Shown piece after piece: positions 9,313 to 19,280 of a stretch of DNA of 64,000 nucleotides (positions are counted from its first letter, which is position 1; each line of letters starts with the position of its first letter). The stretch is taken from NCBI GenBank assembly GCA_016932335.1, contig JAFGCZ010000007.1, positions 18,844 through 82,843 of the forward strand, in the 5' to 3' direction. The notes beneath the pieces were generated by a model. It saw only the letters and a program-made list of their open reading frames with translations, had not been told where the DNA came from and did not search any database. The position numbers and the translations under genes were made by a program. Origin of the DNA: Opitutales bacterium (GTDB lineage Bacteria > Verrucomicrobiota > Verrucomicrobiia > Opitutales > Oceanipulchritudinaceae).

Positions 9313-10455
9313 ATGCAGAATTCGCAACCCACGAAATTTGCTCCTGCTGAGCGCATCGAAAAAGAGCCTCTGTGCGAAGAAGCGGATGCTTTTTTAAAAG
9401 AGGCAGACTTTGCTGCTATGGTCAATGCCATACCGGATATGACGCTTGTCCTCAACACCGAGCGACAAATTGTCTACGCAAATTCCATCCTCCTCGAATA
9501 CCTCAACCTTAAGTCTCTTTATGACATCGTTGGCGCCAGACCCGGCGAAGCCTTTCGTTGTATGCATTCGCATGATGAGCAAGGGGGGTGCGGTACCAGC
9601 GAATTTTGCCGTGTTTGCGGTGCCGTTAACGGTATCCTGGAAAGTCGCCGCAAAGACGGCGTCATCATTAAAGAGTGCCGTATGACTCAAAAAGATGGCA
9701 ATTCCCTTGACCTCGAAGTTTACGCCAGTTCTTACGATTTTCAGGGGAAAACATACACCTTCTTTACCGTCAGAGACGTCTCCGATCAAAAACGCCGCCG
9801 CTACCTCGAACGCATCTTTTTCCACGATATCCTCAATACCGCAGGAGGTGTGCTCAACTACACAGAGCTTATCAATCATGTAAATGACGAGCGCCGGGAT
9901 CGCTTTATCCGGTCTCTCGGAGGCCTCAGCAATCAATTGGTCGAAGAAATTAAAAGCCAGCAAATGCTGCTGGCGGCAGAAAATAATGATCTGGGCGTGT
10001 TTCCCTCTCAACTGACTGCAGATGCCATTCTCAATGACCTTAGAGATGCTTATCTGGAATACAATGTTGCCAAAGGCAAATGGATTGTCGTGGCCGAGCC
10101 CTCTGAAGCCATTCCCTTTACGGCTGATCGCCTGTTGCTGTTGCGGGTTCTGGGCAATATGTTGAAAAATGCCTGCGAGGCGACTGCGGAAGGCGAAACC
10201 ATCACTCTGGGCGCTAAGCTGATGGATTCCGTTACCCTGCGCTTTTGGGTAAACAATCCGGGCTACATTCCCAGAGATATTCAGTTGCAGTTATTCAACC
10301 GGTCTTTTTCCACAAAGGGCGAATGCCGCGGTTTGGGCACTTACAGTATTCGTTTGCTCACCCGCCGTTATCTTGGCGGTCAGGAGGGGTTCTCTTCTAC
10401 CAAAGATGGCGGCACTACATTTTATGTGGATATTCCTCTCTCTGTGATCGCTTAA
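9313..10455 (+). CDS. PAS-domain sensor histidine kinase
   Basis: PAS region (INAIPDMTLVLNTERQIVYANS-like), H-box FFHDILNTAGGVLNYTELI, N-box NMLKNACEATAEGE. Confidence 0.88.
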   Translation: MQNSQPTKFAPAERIEKEPLCEEADAFLKEADFAAMVNAIPDMTLVLNTERQIVYANSILLEYLNLKSLYDIVGARPGEAFRCMHSHDEQGGCGTSEFCRVCGAVNGILESRRKDGVIIKECRMTQKDGNSLDLEVYASSYDFQGKTYTFFTVRDVSDQKRRRYLERIFFHDILNTAGGVLNYTELINHVNDERRDRFIRSLGGLSNQLVEEIKSQQMLLAAENNDLGVFPSQLTADAILNDLRDAYLEYNVAKGKWIVVAEPSEAIPFTADRLLLLRVLGNMLKNACEATAEGETITLGAKLMDSVTLRFWVNNPGYIPRDIQLQLFNRSFSTKGECRGLGTYSIRLLTRRYLGGQEGFSSTKDGGTTFYVDIPLSVIA

Positions 10456-10707
10456 TGGTTTTTGCTTCTTTATAGGCAAAATGTTTTCATAGAAAGTCAA
10501 TGGCATCAAAGATGCTCTATCAAAAATGACCATCTAAGTGTGTGTGCTTAGCGGTGCTGTTGACTTTTGAACCTCTTCATGGAGAAGCAGGTCCCTCTGC
10601 TGTGTGTGCGCAGTGGGCTATTGCCTTTTCTTCGTGATCTGGAGGCTTTCTTTTGTTGCGCACGTGCAGGCACGGACTTCGTTTAACCCCTGTATTATCA
10701 CCGTGCA

Positions 10708-12021
10708 ATGAATCTCATTCGCTTCATTAGAAACATCTCGCTTGCCTCACTGGCGGTAGCTCCCCTTCTCCTGTCTGCACAGGAAGCGGAAGCCGTTGCC
10801 GTGGCCGATGCCGGCCATACCGCCTGGATGATTGTGGCCTGCGCCCTTGTCTTGATGATGACTCTCCCGGGCCTCTCCCTCTTTTACAGTGGCCTGGTTC
10901 GCGCCAAAAATGTGCTCTCCGTGCTCATGCACTGCTTTGTTTTGGCTTCTGTTATGTCGCTCATTTGGGTTGCCTTCGGCTATTCGCTGGCTTTTTCCGA
11001 AGGCGGATCACTCCATCGCTTCATTGGAGGCTTGGATTACAGCTTCCTCCTGCACATGGATGCCTCCTCTGTCAGCGGATCTATCCCCGAGTCTATCTTC
11101 GTCTTTTTTCAGATGACGTTCATCATCATTACACCGGCTTTGATCGTAGGTGCCTTTGCTGAGCGCATGAAGTTCAAGGCAATGTTCTGGTTTACCATTC
11201 TCTGGTCCATTTTCTCCTACCTTCCCATCTGCCATATGGCATGGGGTGGCGGGCTTTTTCACGAATGGGGGGTGCTCGATTTTGCCGGTGGCACCGTTGT
11301 CCACATCAATGCCGGTATCGCCGGTTTGGTTTCCTGTATTTTACTTGGTAAACGTATCGGCTATCCCAAGGAGCCGATTCGCCCCCACAACCTGCCCTTT
11401 ACCGTTATCGGTGGTTGTTTGCTCTGGGTTGGCTGGTTCGGCTTCAACGGGGGGAGCGAACTGGCTGCCGACGGCACGGCCGGTATGGCAATCTTGACAA
11501 CTCACATTGCCACGGCCACAGCCGCCTTTACCTGGTTTGCTATTGAATGGCTCCTTCATGGCAAGCCCAGCGTTCTCGGTATCGTTACCGGCGCGGTTGC
11601 CGGCCTCGTGGCCATCACACCGGCCTGTGGTACTGCCGGGCCTCTGGGAGCTATTCTTCTCGGTTTCCTTTCCGCAACAGTCTGCTTCTTTACAGCCACA
11701 ACACTCAAGCACAAGCTCGGCTACGACGACAGCCTCGATGTTTTCGGCGTGCACGGGGTGGGGGGAATGATCGGTGCTGTGTTGACCGGTTTGACGGCCG
11801 CTACCTCCATGGGAGGCTCAGGCTTGGCTAAAGATGTGACCATTCTCCAGCAGATGGGGGCACAGGCCCTTTCCGTTGTGGTCACCATTGTCTGGAGTGC
11901 TTTGGTCTCCATTGTGGTGCTCAAGCTGCTGGATATACTGATTGGTCTGCGCGTTTCCCGCGATGTCGAGCTTCAGGGCCTCGACCTCAACGAACACGAA
12001 GAACAGGCATACGAGATTTGA
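10708..12021 (+). CDS. amt: Ammonium transporter
   Basis: Signal sequence then 11-TM Amt features (GLVRAKNVLSVLMHC, DFAGGTVVHINAGIAGLV, FNGGSELAADG, DVFGVHGVGGMIGAVLTG). Confidence 0.96.
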   Translation: MNLIRFIRNISLASLAVAPLLLSAQEAEAVAVADAGHTAWMIVACALVLMMTLPGLSLFYSGLVRAKNVLSVLMHCFVLASVMSLIWVAFGYSLAFSEGGSLHRFIGGLDYSFLLHMDASSVSGSIPESIFVFFQMTFIIITPALIVGAFAERMKFKAMFWFTILWSIFSYLPICHMAWGGGLFHEWGVLDFAGGTVVHINAGIAGLVSCILLGKRIGYPKEPIRPHNLPFTVIGGCLLWVGWFGFNGGSELAADGTAGMAILTTHIATATAAFTWFAIEWLLHGKPSVLGIVTGAVAGLVAITPACGTAGPLGAILLGFLSATVCFFTATTLKHKLGYDDSLDVFGVHGVGGMIGAVLTGLTAATSMGGSGLAKDVTILQQMGAQALSVVVTIVWSALVSIVVLKLLDILIGLRVSRDVELQGLDLNEHEEQAYEI

Positions 12022-12067
12022 TCCCTTTCAGCGATGTTCAACGAGGCTGTGTCTTTGCCTCCAAGCA

Positions 12068-12106
12068 CAAAAAAGCCGATCCTCGAAAGGATCGGCTTTT
12101 TTCTTT
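12068..12106 (+). terminator. Intrinsic terminator after amt
   Basis: AAAAGCCGATCC-TCGAAA-GGATCGGCTTTT-TTC. Confidence 0.9.
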
Positions 12107-12119
12107 TGGGTTTTGAAAA

Positions 12120-13124
12120 TTACTTCCAGCTCTGGATGATTTTCATGTAGTTGGCGCGGCCAACTACATCCGGGTTCGGTGAGTGTAGATAACTCATGGA
12201 TCCCTTCATCTGATCCAGGCTCTCGTATTCATGGGCTTCCATCCAGGCTGCTACCTTGTCGCGAATGGTTCCAATGTATCCCGGGCCGTTCTTCAGTAAG
12301 GCACTGACCATCTGCACGCAGTCGGCTCCGGCCATCAGGCTCTTCACTGCGTCTTCCGCGGTGTGCACACCTCCGGTTACCGCCAGATTCAGACGGAAAC
12401 GGGAATGCAGCACGGCCAGCCAGCGCAGGCGCAGCAACAACTCATCGCTGGTGGAAAGCTTCAGGCTGGCAACGGTTTCCAGCTCCTCAATGTCAATATC
12501 AGGCTGGAAGAAACGGTTAAAGATAACCAGCGCCTCTGCTCCGGCTTCTTCCATGCGATGAGCAAAATGAGGAATGCTGGTGAAATACGGGCTGATTTTT
12601 ACGGCCACGGGGATCGACGCAAACTGCTTTACCATGCGTACTACCTGAAAGGCGCGCTGCTCAATAATGCTGCTCGATTCGTCATCACTGCGCGGTAGAT
12701 AATACAAATTAAGCTCCAAAGCATCCGCTCCGGCCTGTTCGATCAGTTTGGCATACTCAACCCAGGTGCCTTCATTCAAACCGTTCAGGGAGGCGATTAC
12801 AGGCACACCTACGGTTTTCTTAATCGCCTGAATCTGTTCCAGATACTTTTCCGGCCCCAGTTGAAAGTTGGATGCCTGAGGAAAATAGCTGGAAGCTTCG
12901 GGGGAGCTGTCACCGTAACGTTCCAGGTGCTCTTCCATGCCTGACTGCTGCTGTAGTATCTGTTCTTCAAACAGAGAGTGCATAACGATGGCGGCGGCAC
13001 CGCCGTCTTCTAGCTTTTTCACCGTGTCCAGATTGTAGATCATCGGTGAGGCCCCTGCTATGAAGGGATGTGGGAGTTCAAAGCCTAGGTATTTTGTTTT
13101 CAGATCCATGGGTATTTTCTTCAA
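12120..13124 (-). CDS. Dihydroorotate dehydrogenase-like flavoprotein
   Basis: MDLKTKYLGFELPHPFIAGASPM, GADALELNLYYLP, PVAVKISPYFTS, LAVTGGVHTAEDAVKSLMAGADCVQMVSALL. Confidence 0.9.
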   Translation of the reverse strand: MKKIPMDLKTKYLGFELPHPFIAGASPMIYNLDTVKKLEDGGAAAIVMHSLFEEQILQQQSGMEEHLERYGDSSPEASSYFPQASNFQLGPEKYLEQIQAIKKTVGVPVIASLNGLNEGTWVEYAKLIEQAGADALELNLYYLPRSDDESSSIIEQRAFQVVRMVKQFASIPVAVKISPYFTSIPHFAHRMEEAGAEALVIFNRFFQPDIDIEELETVASLKLSTSDELLLRLRWLAVLHSRFRLNLAVTGGVHTAEDAVKSLMAGADCVQMVSALLKNGPGYIGTIRDKVAAWMEAHEYESLDQMKGSMSYLHSPNPDVVGRANYMKIIQSWK

Positions 13125-13430
13125 ATGTGAACAGCGCTTTTCTCGAACGCGTAAAAAATACGCTTGCGCACCTATTATTTAACCTGATTTCCCTGCGATT
13201 TCAAACCCAAATCATCGAACATATGATTCTATTGTTTACTTAGTATCCATATGAAGGGCCTTCTTTTAAACATAGGTTTAACATAAAATTTATAAAAAAA
13301 CGAAAAAAGCAGTTGCAAAAAGGATAAAAGTATATCAGTCTTTAGATGCTGCAAAAAATCTGCTTTCTATCCCGAATGCATCTCTCCTTTATGTATCTCG
13401 AGTCTTGTCCACTTTTCCGTTTCTGAACGA

Positions 13431-13582
13431 TTTGCTGTGTCTGCAGATCACACTTTTTGATGGGGAATACCCATTGAATGCAAGGACACAGGAACATACG
13501 CTAATAAATCCCTCTTGGGATTGAGCATACCGCAGACACGAGTAAGAGCCCTCCTGCCGAACACAGGAGGGCTCCATTTTTT
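13431..13582 (+). ncRNA. Candidate stand-alone structured small RNA ending in an intrinsic terminator
   Basis: Closing stem GTGTCTGC (13437-13444)/GCAGACAC (13532-13539) enclosing hairpins ATGGG-GAATA-CCCAT and AATCCC-TCTT-GGGATT, followed by a strong + strand terminator; no + strand CDS upstream. Confidence 0.4.
13546..13582 (+). terminator. Strong intrinsic terminator with no upstream + strand gene
   Basis: GAGCCCTCCTG-CCGAACA-CAGGAGGGCTC followed by CATTTTTTAT (11-bp perfect stem). Confidence 0.88.
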
Positions 13583-13609
13583 ATCCTAAGCAATCACTGT
13601 ATTTAGAGC

Positions 13610-13639
13610 AAAAAAACGGGAGCCTGAAAGGCTCCCGTT
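13610..13639 (-). terminator. Intrinsic terminator of nifJ
   Basis: AACGGGAGCC-TGAAA-GGCTCCCGTT with A-run on the + strand (U-run on the minus strand). Confidence 0.88.
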
Positions 13640-13664
13640 CGAGAAGTAATCTGCTGGCAACTTC

Positions 13665-16600
13665 TTAGTTTTCTTCGGTGGCCGCATCCGGACCGTGCCC
13701 GGCAATGTGCTCGAAGAGTTTGAAGTGGCTGGAGACCTGTTTCTGGCTGATTTGAGCCAGCTCTTTGGCGCGCTCCGGATTGCTGATCTGCAACATGCGG
13801 AAGCGGGCTTCGTTCTGCATGTATTCTTCCAGCGGAACACTCGGCTGCTTGCTGTCCATTACCATACCGGCTTCTCCGGCAGCTACGCGGCGCGGGTCAA
13901 AACGATACAGTGGGAAGATACCGCTGTTCACGGCCAGCTTCTGTTGCTCCAGACCATACTGCAGGTTGAAGCCGTGGGCAATACAGTGCGAGTAGGCAAT
14001 GATCAAAGAAGGACCATCGTAGCTCTCCGCTTCCATAAAGGCCTTTACCGTCTGTGCATCGCTGGACCCCATGGCGATCTGAGCAACGTAAACATTGCCA
14101 TACATCATGGCCATCATGCCCAAGTCCTTCTTTGGAGAAGCCTTACCGGCAGCGGCAAACTTGGCTACGGCACCCATCGGCGTTGCCTTGGAGGACTGAC
14201 CACCTGTGTTGGAGTATACCCCGGTGTCCATAACCAGAACATTAACATTGCGTCCGGAGGCCAGCACGTGGTCGAGACCGCCGTAACCAATGTCATAGGC
14301 CCAGCCGTCACCGCCCAGAATCCAAACGCTCTTCTTTACGAGGTAGTCAGACAGATCCAGCAGGCGTTTGCTGCTTGGGCAATCGCATTCAGCCAGCTTT
14401 ACCTTAAGCTCGGCTACACGGGCACGCTGTGCGTCGATTTCTGCGTCACTTGTCTGGCTGGCGTTGAGGATGCTCTCAACAAAGTCGTCTCCCAGTTTGG
14501 AGGCAGCTCCCTTGAGCATCTGTGCGGCCATCTTGCTGTGCATGTCTACACCGAAGCGCATACCGAAACCAAATTCAGCATTGTCTTCGAACAAACTGTT
14601 GGACCATGCCGGGCCACGTCCGCAAGTATCAACCGCATAAGGAGTGGTGGGCAGGTTACCGCCGTAAATGGAGGAACAGCCGGTGGCGTTGGCAATCAGG
14701 GCACGGTCGCCGAAGAGTTGGGTCAGCAGCTTTACATAAGCTGTTTCACCACAACCGGCACAGGCCCCGGAGAATTCAAACAACGGGCGGCGGAACTGGG
14801 TTCCCTTAACGTTGCCTTCCAGCTCGTTCTTGTCCGGGTCGGGAATGCTCAGGAAGTGCTCGAACTTGGCGCGCTCACGCTCGCGGATCGGCTCCTGCAT
14901 CACCATATTAATGGCCTTCTTGTTCGGCTCAGCCTTGTTCTTGGCCGGGCAAACCTGCACACACAGACCACAACCGGTGCAATCCTCAGGTGCAACCTGA
15001 ATGGTGAAGAGCTTGCCGGGAACTGCGCGGCTGCGGAATTCCTTGCTCTGCCAGCCTTCCGGTGCGCTTTCCGCATACTGCGGATCATAGTATTTGGCGC
15101 GGATGGCGGCGTGCGGGCAAACAAAAGCGCACTTGTTACACTGAATACAGGTGCCTTCGTCCCATTCCGGGATTTCCATACCAATGTTGCGCTTTTCCCA
15201 CTGAGTCGTGGCGGTCGGCCAGGTTCCGTCTACCGGGAATGCGGAAACGGGCAAATCGTCGCCCTTGTTCAGCATCATCTGGCTCATTACATTGCGCACA
15301 AAATCGGGAGCCTTGTCCGAAACAATCGGCGGACGCTTGGCGTCTGCCGTTACTTCGGCAGGAACACTGACTTCAAAGAGGTTGGCTACAGAGGCGTCAA
15401 CCGCAGCAAAGTTCTTCTGTACAACTGCCTCGCCCTTCTTGCCATAGGTCTTTTTGATGGCAGCCTTGATCTTGGCAATGGCCTCGTCGCGGGGCAATAC
15501 ACCGGAAATGGCAAAATAGCAGGTCTGCATCACTGTGTTGATGCGGCCGCCCATCCCATTTTCGCGGGCTACCTTATAGGCGTCGATTACATAGAACTTC
15601 AGCTTTTTGCTGATGATCTGTTCCTGCATTTCCACCGGCAGGTGGTCCCAGACTTTGTCCTGGTCGAAAATCGAATTCAGCAGGAATACGCCACCTTCAG
15701 CGGCACAATCCAGCACATCGTATTTCTCTACGAAGGAGAACTGGTGGCAGGCCACAAACTGGGCGTTCTGAATCAGATACGGTGCACGGATCGGTTCAGG
15801 GCCAAAACGCAGGTGGCTGGTGGTGATACCGCCCGACTTCTTGGAGTCGTATACAAAGTAAGCCTGTGCGTAGTTGTCCGTTTCGTTACCGATGATCTTT
15901 ACCGAGTTCTTGTTGGCTCCAACAGTACCGTCGGCTCCCAAACCCCAGAAAATGGCACGCTTTACATTGCTGTGCTCTACGTCGAAAGAGTCATCAACAT
16001 CCAGGCTCAGGTGGGTTACGTCGTCGATAATACCAACAGTGAAGCGCTTCTTCGGCTTGTCCTGTTTCAGCTCGTCGTAAACGGCTTTGGCCATGGCCGG
16101 TGTAAACTCCTTGGAGCCCAGACCATAACGGCCACCGCTGACTACCGGCAGGAAGTCTTCGGCGACCAGGCCTTCTTCGCGGGCGTCGGCCAGTGCGGTG
16201 CGCACATCCTGCAGCAAAGGTTCACCGGTGGCGCCCAATTCCTTGGTGCGGTCCAATACGGCAATCTTCTTTACTGTCTTCGGCAATACGCTGACAAAAT
16301 CCTTGATGGAGAAGGGGCGGAACAGGTGAATCTTTACCAGACCTACCTTTTCGCCGTTGGCGTTCAGGTAATCCTGTGCCTGCTTCAGTGTTTCACAGGC
16401 AGAGCCCATGCAGATTACTACGCGGTCGGCATCGGCCGGACCTTCGTAAGAATACAGCTTGTACTGGCGGCCTGTCAGCCCGGCAAACTTGTCCATCATC
16501 TTCTGGACGATTCCGGGGGTGGCGTCGTAGTAACTGTTGCGGGCCTCGTTGCACTGGAAGAACACGTCCGGGTTCTGGGCTGTTCCACGAATGATCGGTC

Positions 16601-17243
16601 TGTCCGGGGTCAGCGCACGCTTGCGGTGTTCGCTGATCATCTCCTCGTTGACCATGTCTCCCAAAATCTCATCGCTGATAACTTCCAACGTGTTGATTTC
16701 GTGGGAGGTGCGGAACCCTTCAAAGAAGTGCAGGAAGGATACGCGGCTTTCCAGCGCTGCGGCATGGCCAATACAGGCCATATCATGGGCTTCCTGCACG
16801 CTGTTCGAGGCCAGCATGGCAAATCCGGTTTGGCGGCAGGCCATTACGTCGGCATGGTCACCGAAAATGGACAATGCATGGGTGGCCAATGCTCGGGCAC
16901 TCACATGCATACACATCGGGGTTAACTCACCGGCGATCTTGTACATGTTCGGAATCATCAGGAGCAAGCCCTGCGATGCCGTAAAAGTCGTCGTGAGCGA
17001 ACCCGCTTGAAGGGCGCCGTGCACTGCGGCACTGGCTCCACCTTCGGACTGCATCTCCACGATTTCCGGAACACTGCCCCAAATGTTTTTCTGGCCTTTG
17101 GCGGCCCATTCGTCAGCAAATTCTGCCATCGTGGAAGACGGGGTAATCGGATAGATAGCAATCGTTTCGCTTAAGCGAAAGGCTACAGAACTTGTAGCCT
17201 CGTTACCATCCATGATAGCTTGGGTCTTCTCTTTCATATGCAA
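13665..17243 (-). CDS. nifJ: Pyruvate:ferredoxin (flavodoxin) oxidoreductase
   Basis: 1192 aa; IAIYPITPSSTMAEFADEWAAKGQKNIWG, two 4Fe-4S motifs (CIQCNKCAFVCPHAAI; CTGCGLCVQVCPAK), TPP domain (GDGWAYDIGYGGLDHV...MDTGVYSNTGGQSSKATPMGAVAKFA). Confidence 0.97.
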   Translation of the reverse strand: MHMKEKTQAIMDGNEATSSVAFRLSETIAIYPITPSSTMAEFADEWAAKGQKNIWGSVPEIVEMQSEGGASAAVHGALQAGSLTTTFTASQGLLLMIPNMYKIAGELTPMCMHVSARALATHALSIFGDHADVMACRQTGFAMLASNSVQEAHDMACIGHAAALESRVSFLHFFEGFRTSHEINTLEVISDEILGDMVNEEMISEHRKRALTPDRPIIRGTAQNPDVFFQCNEARNSYYDATPGIVQKMMDKFAGLTGRQYKLYSYEGPADADRVVICMGSACETLKQAQDYLNANGEKVGLVKIHLFRPFSIKDFVSVLPKTVKKIAVLDRTKELGATGEPLLQDVRTALADAREEGLVAEDFLPVVSGGRYGLGSKEFTPAMAKAVYDELKQDKPKKRFTVGIIDDVTHLSLDVDDSFDVEHSNVKRAIFWGLGADGTVGANKNSVKIIGNETDNYAQAYFVYDSKKSGGITTSHLRFGPEPIRAPYLIQNAQFVACHQFSFVEKYDVLDCAAEGGVFLLNSIFDQDKVWDHLPVEMQEQIISKKLKFYVIDAYKVARENGMGGRINTVMQTCYFAISGVLPRDEAIAKIKAAIKKTYGKKGEAVVQKNFAAVDASVANLFEVSVPAEVTADAKRPPIVSDKAPDFVRNVMSQMMLNKGDDLPVSAFPVDGTWPTATTQWEKRNIGMEIPEWDEGTCIQCNKCAFVCPHAAIRAKYYDPQYAESAPEGWQSKEFRSRAVPGKLFTIQVAPEDCTGCGLCVQVCPAKNKAEPNKKAINMVMQEPIRERERAKFEHFLSIPDPDKNELEGNVKGTQFRRPLFEFSGACAGCGETAYVKLLTQLFGDRALIANATGCSSIYGGNLPTTPYAVDTCGRGPAWSNSLFEDNAEFGFGMRFGVDMHSKMAAQMLKGAASKLGDDFVESILNASQTSDAEIDAQRARVAELKVKLAECDCPSSKRLLDLSDYLVKKSVWILGGDGWAYDIGYGGLDHVLASGRNVNVLVMDTGVYSNTGGQSSKATPMGAVAKFAAAGKASPKKDLGMMAMMYGNVYVAQIAMGSSDAQTVKAFMEAESYDGPSLIIAYSHCIAHGFNLQYGLEQQKLAVNSGIFPLYRFDPRRVAAGEAGMVMDSKQPSVPLEEYMQNEARFRMLQISNPERAKELAQISQKQVSSHFKLFEHIAGHGPDAATEEN

Positions 17244-17442
17244 ATACTTCCAAGCTGATTGTCTAAACTGACTCCTCAGTCGTCAAGCATTGCTTATGAA
17301 AAAGTTAATGCGTATTATCTTTACTAATGAACAATAGATGTGCCTGCTTATGGCTCCCCGTGCTTCTTGCGAGCCATCGCCTTGGTTCTTCTTTTTGCCA
17401 GTCAACGAGTTTGCTACGCGCCCCAGCGGGAGCGGTTTCTCG

Positions 17443-18384
17443 TTAGGAGCCGCTCTGGTGGATGCGTTTATACTCTTCCGCCAGTTCTGCCCAAAGTCTT
17501 CGAGCGCGAAAAGAGGTTGGCGGATCTATCTCTATCTTAAAATTGATCCATAAATCACCCCGTTTACCCTGTGCGTTGTAGATTCCGTGCCCCTGTAGTC
17601 GTTTCATTTGCGGAGGGCACAGAATGGGGGGCGCCGTTACTTTCAGAGGGCCTTCCAGGGTGTGGATGGTCAGGTCATGCCCCAGTGCGGCATGCCAGGG
17701 AGAGAGCGTTACATCGTAGAAAATGGAATCACCGCAAACGCGCAGCACGGGGTGTTTGGCTAGGTTTACTTCAATGATCAAATCGCCTATACCACCGGCA
17801 GTGTTGTAGCCAAGGCCTTTGACTCTCAGAAAAGCTCCTTCATACAGCTTGCCTGGGATCTGCACCTTGTACTTTCGGGTCGCCTCCGGGTTCTGGCTAT
17901 TGTGGGCCAGCGTTACTGTGTAAATGGAGGTCTTTAACGTGTCCTCCAGAGAGATCTCCAAAAGCCCCGGTATATCGATAGGGCGGCAAGCCGATTCCTC
18001 TGCGGCAATCAATTGCGCTTCATAATGCTGGCGAATTGGTTGCTGGGTGAACTTCGGTGAAAACTGGTGCGCAGTGGTCGCTTTCTTCTTGGAGAAAACC
18101 TTGTGTTGATCCGAAGGCGAGGACGTTCCGCTTCGCTTGCTGAAGGGGCTGCGTTCCACCCGTTGCGACATATTTGCCCGCGCATCAAGTTCTACATCGT
18201 AGGCCTGTCTGCGCAAATCATCCATCAGCACCTCATACGCTTCACGCGCCTGTATAAACGCCTCCGTGTGGCTTTCATCCGCCACATCTGGATGCAATAC
18301 CAACGCCAGCTCGCGGAATGCTCTCCGAATATCGTTTTTTTCTGCCGTTCTCGGGATATTCAGGATGTGGTAGTAATTCTTCAT
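17443..18384 (-). CDS. DnaJ/CbpA-type J-domain co-chaperone
   Basis: MKNYYHILNIPRTAEKNDIRRAFRELALVLHPDV (J domain), C-terminal substrate-binding domain (GDLIIEVNLAKHPVLRVCGDSIFYDVTLSPWHAALGHDL). Confidence 0.9.
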   Translation of the reverse strand: MKNYYHILNIPRTAEKNDIRRAFRELALVLHPDVADESHTEAFIQAREAYEVLMDDLRRQAYDVELDARANMSQRVERSPFSKRSGTSSPSDQHKVFSKKKATTAHQFSPKFTQQPIRQHYEAQLIAAEESACRPIDIPGLLEISLEDTLKTSIYTVTLAHNSQNPEATRKYKVQIPGKLYEGAFLRVKGLGYNTAGGIGDLIIEVNLAKHPVLRVCGDSIFYDVTLSPWHAALGHDLTIHTLEGPLKVTAPPILCPPQMKRLQGHGIYNAQGKRGDLWINFKIEIDPPTSFRARRLWAELAEEYKRIHQSGS

Positions 18385-18428
18385 GTCCCGTTACCGGAAA
18401 GCAGAGTAACCTCTGTCCGTCTGTTTGT

Positions 18429-19280
18429 TTAAACAGGCTGTTTTTGATCCAGCAAATCTTTGATTTCTTCGAGCTTTTCGTGCGCTTCGATGATGAACTT
18501 CTGCAGGCGCACGTCGTCGATACCGATCGCTTCCACAGTGCTTTCCGAAACTTCAAATGCCCAGGAATCTTTTCCGTGGTTGTGCCCCAGACTCGAAACC
18601 GTCCAGATGGAAAGGTTCAACATGCAGGCCATTTTGCGGAATTCCTCGTTGGCTCCCATGGGATTGCTCTGGTATTCAATGGGCACCGTTACTTCGTCGT
18701 CAAACTTCCACTTGCGCAGCAGGGTCGAGGCTACCTGTGCATTGGTTACTCCGTAAATGGCGCGTTCTGCCTGAGCCAGCGGCAAATGGCGGTTTTCGAC
18801 CAAGTCCATTACCCGGGTATAGTCAAATTCGCGGTAGGTGCTCAGTACTACTTTACCCAGAGAGTGGAGGATCCCCACGGTGTAGGCGGCAGAAATGTCT
18901 GTGCCAATATGCCCGGCCAGCAACTCCATCACATAACCGGTAGCCAGTGAATATTCCCAGAGCTGACCTTCTTCAATGCACAGGTCGGGCAACTTGTCGC
19001 CCAGCATTTCGCGCCCGCAGACCATCGCTACCAGCTTGTAGACCTCGCGGTAACCGATCCGGCCCACGGCGTCGTCCAAATCATAGACATGGCTGCCGCC
19101 AAAATAAGCACTGTTGGCCAGTTTCAACACCTGGGCCATCAGAGACGGATCCACTTTTATGTAGCCGACAATTTCTCCCGGATCGGAATCCGTGTCCGAA
19201 AGAAGACGCAAAAGCATTGGAAGGACGGCCGGAGCTGGGGGTAGTTTTTCGACCTTTTCTAAAACTGTTTGTACATTCAT
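18429..19280 (-). CDS. HDOD-domain protein
   Basis: LPPAPAVLPMLLRLLSDTDSDPGEIVGYIKVDPSLMAQVLKLANSAYFG. Confidence 0.88.
   Translation of the reverse strand: MNVQTVLEKVEKLPPAPAVLPMLLRLLSDTDSDPGEIVGYIKVDPSLMAQVLKLANSAYFGGSHVYDLDDAVGRIGYREVYKLVAMVCGREMLGDKLPDLCIEEGQLWEYSLATGYVMELLAGHIGTDISAAYTVGILHSLGKVVLSTYREFDYTRVMDLVENRHLPLAQAERAIYGVTNAQVASTLLRKWKFDDEVTVPIEYQSNPMGANEEFRKMACMLNLSIWTVSSLGHNHGKDSWAFEVSESTVEAIGIDDVRLQKFIIEAHEKLEEIKDLLDQKQPV

Noticed and set aside
10456-10707. Sigma-54/NtrC promoter upstream of amt
   Set aside because: GG/GC elements with correct -24/-12 spacing were not found; only a GCACGTGC palindrome, insufficient to call.
13695-16925. 1076-aa + strand ORF opposite nifJ
   Set aside because: Antisense of a confidently identified PFOR; long antisense ORFs arise from codon bias. 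No domain motifs seen in its translation.
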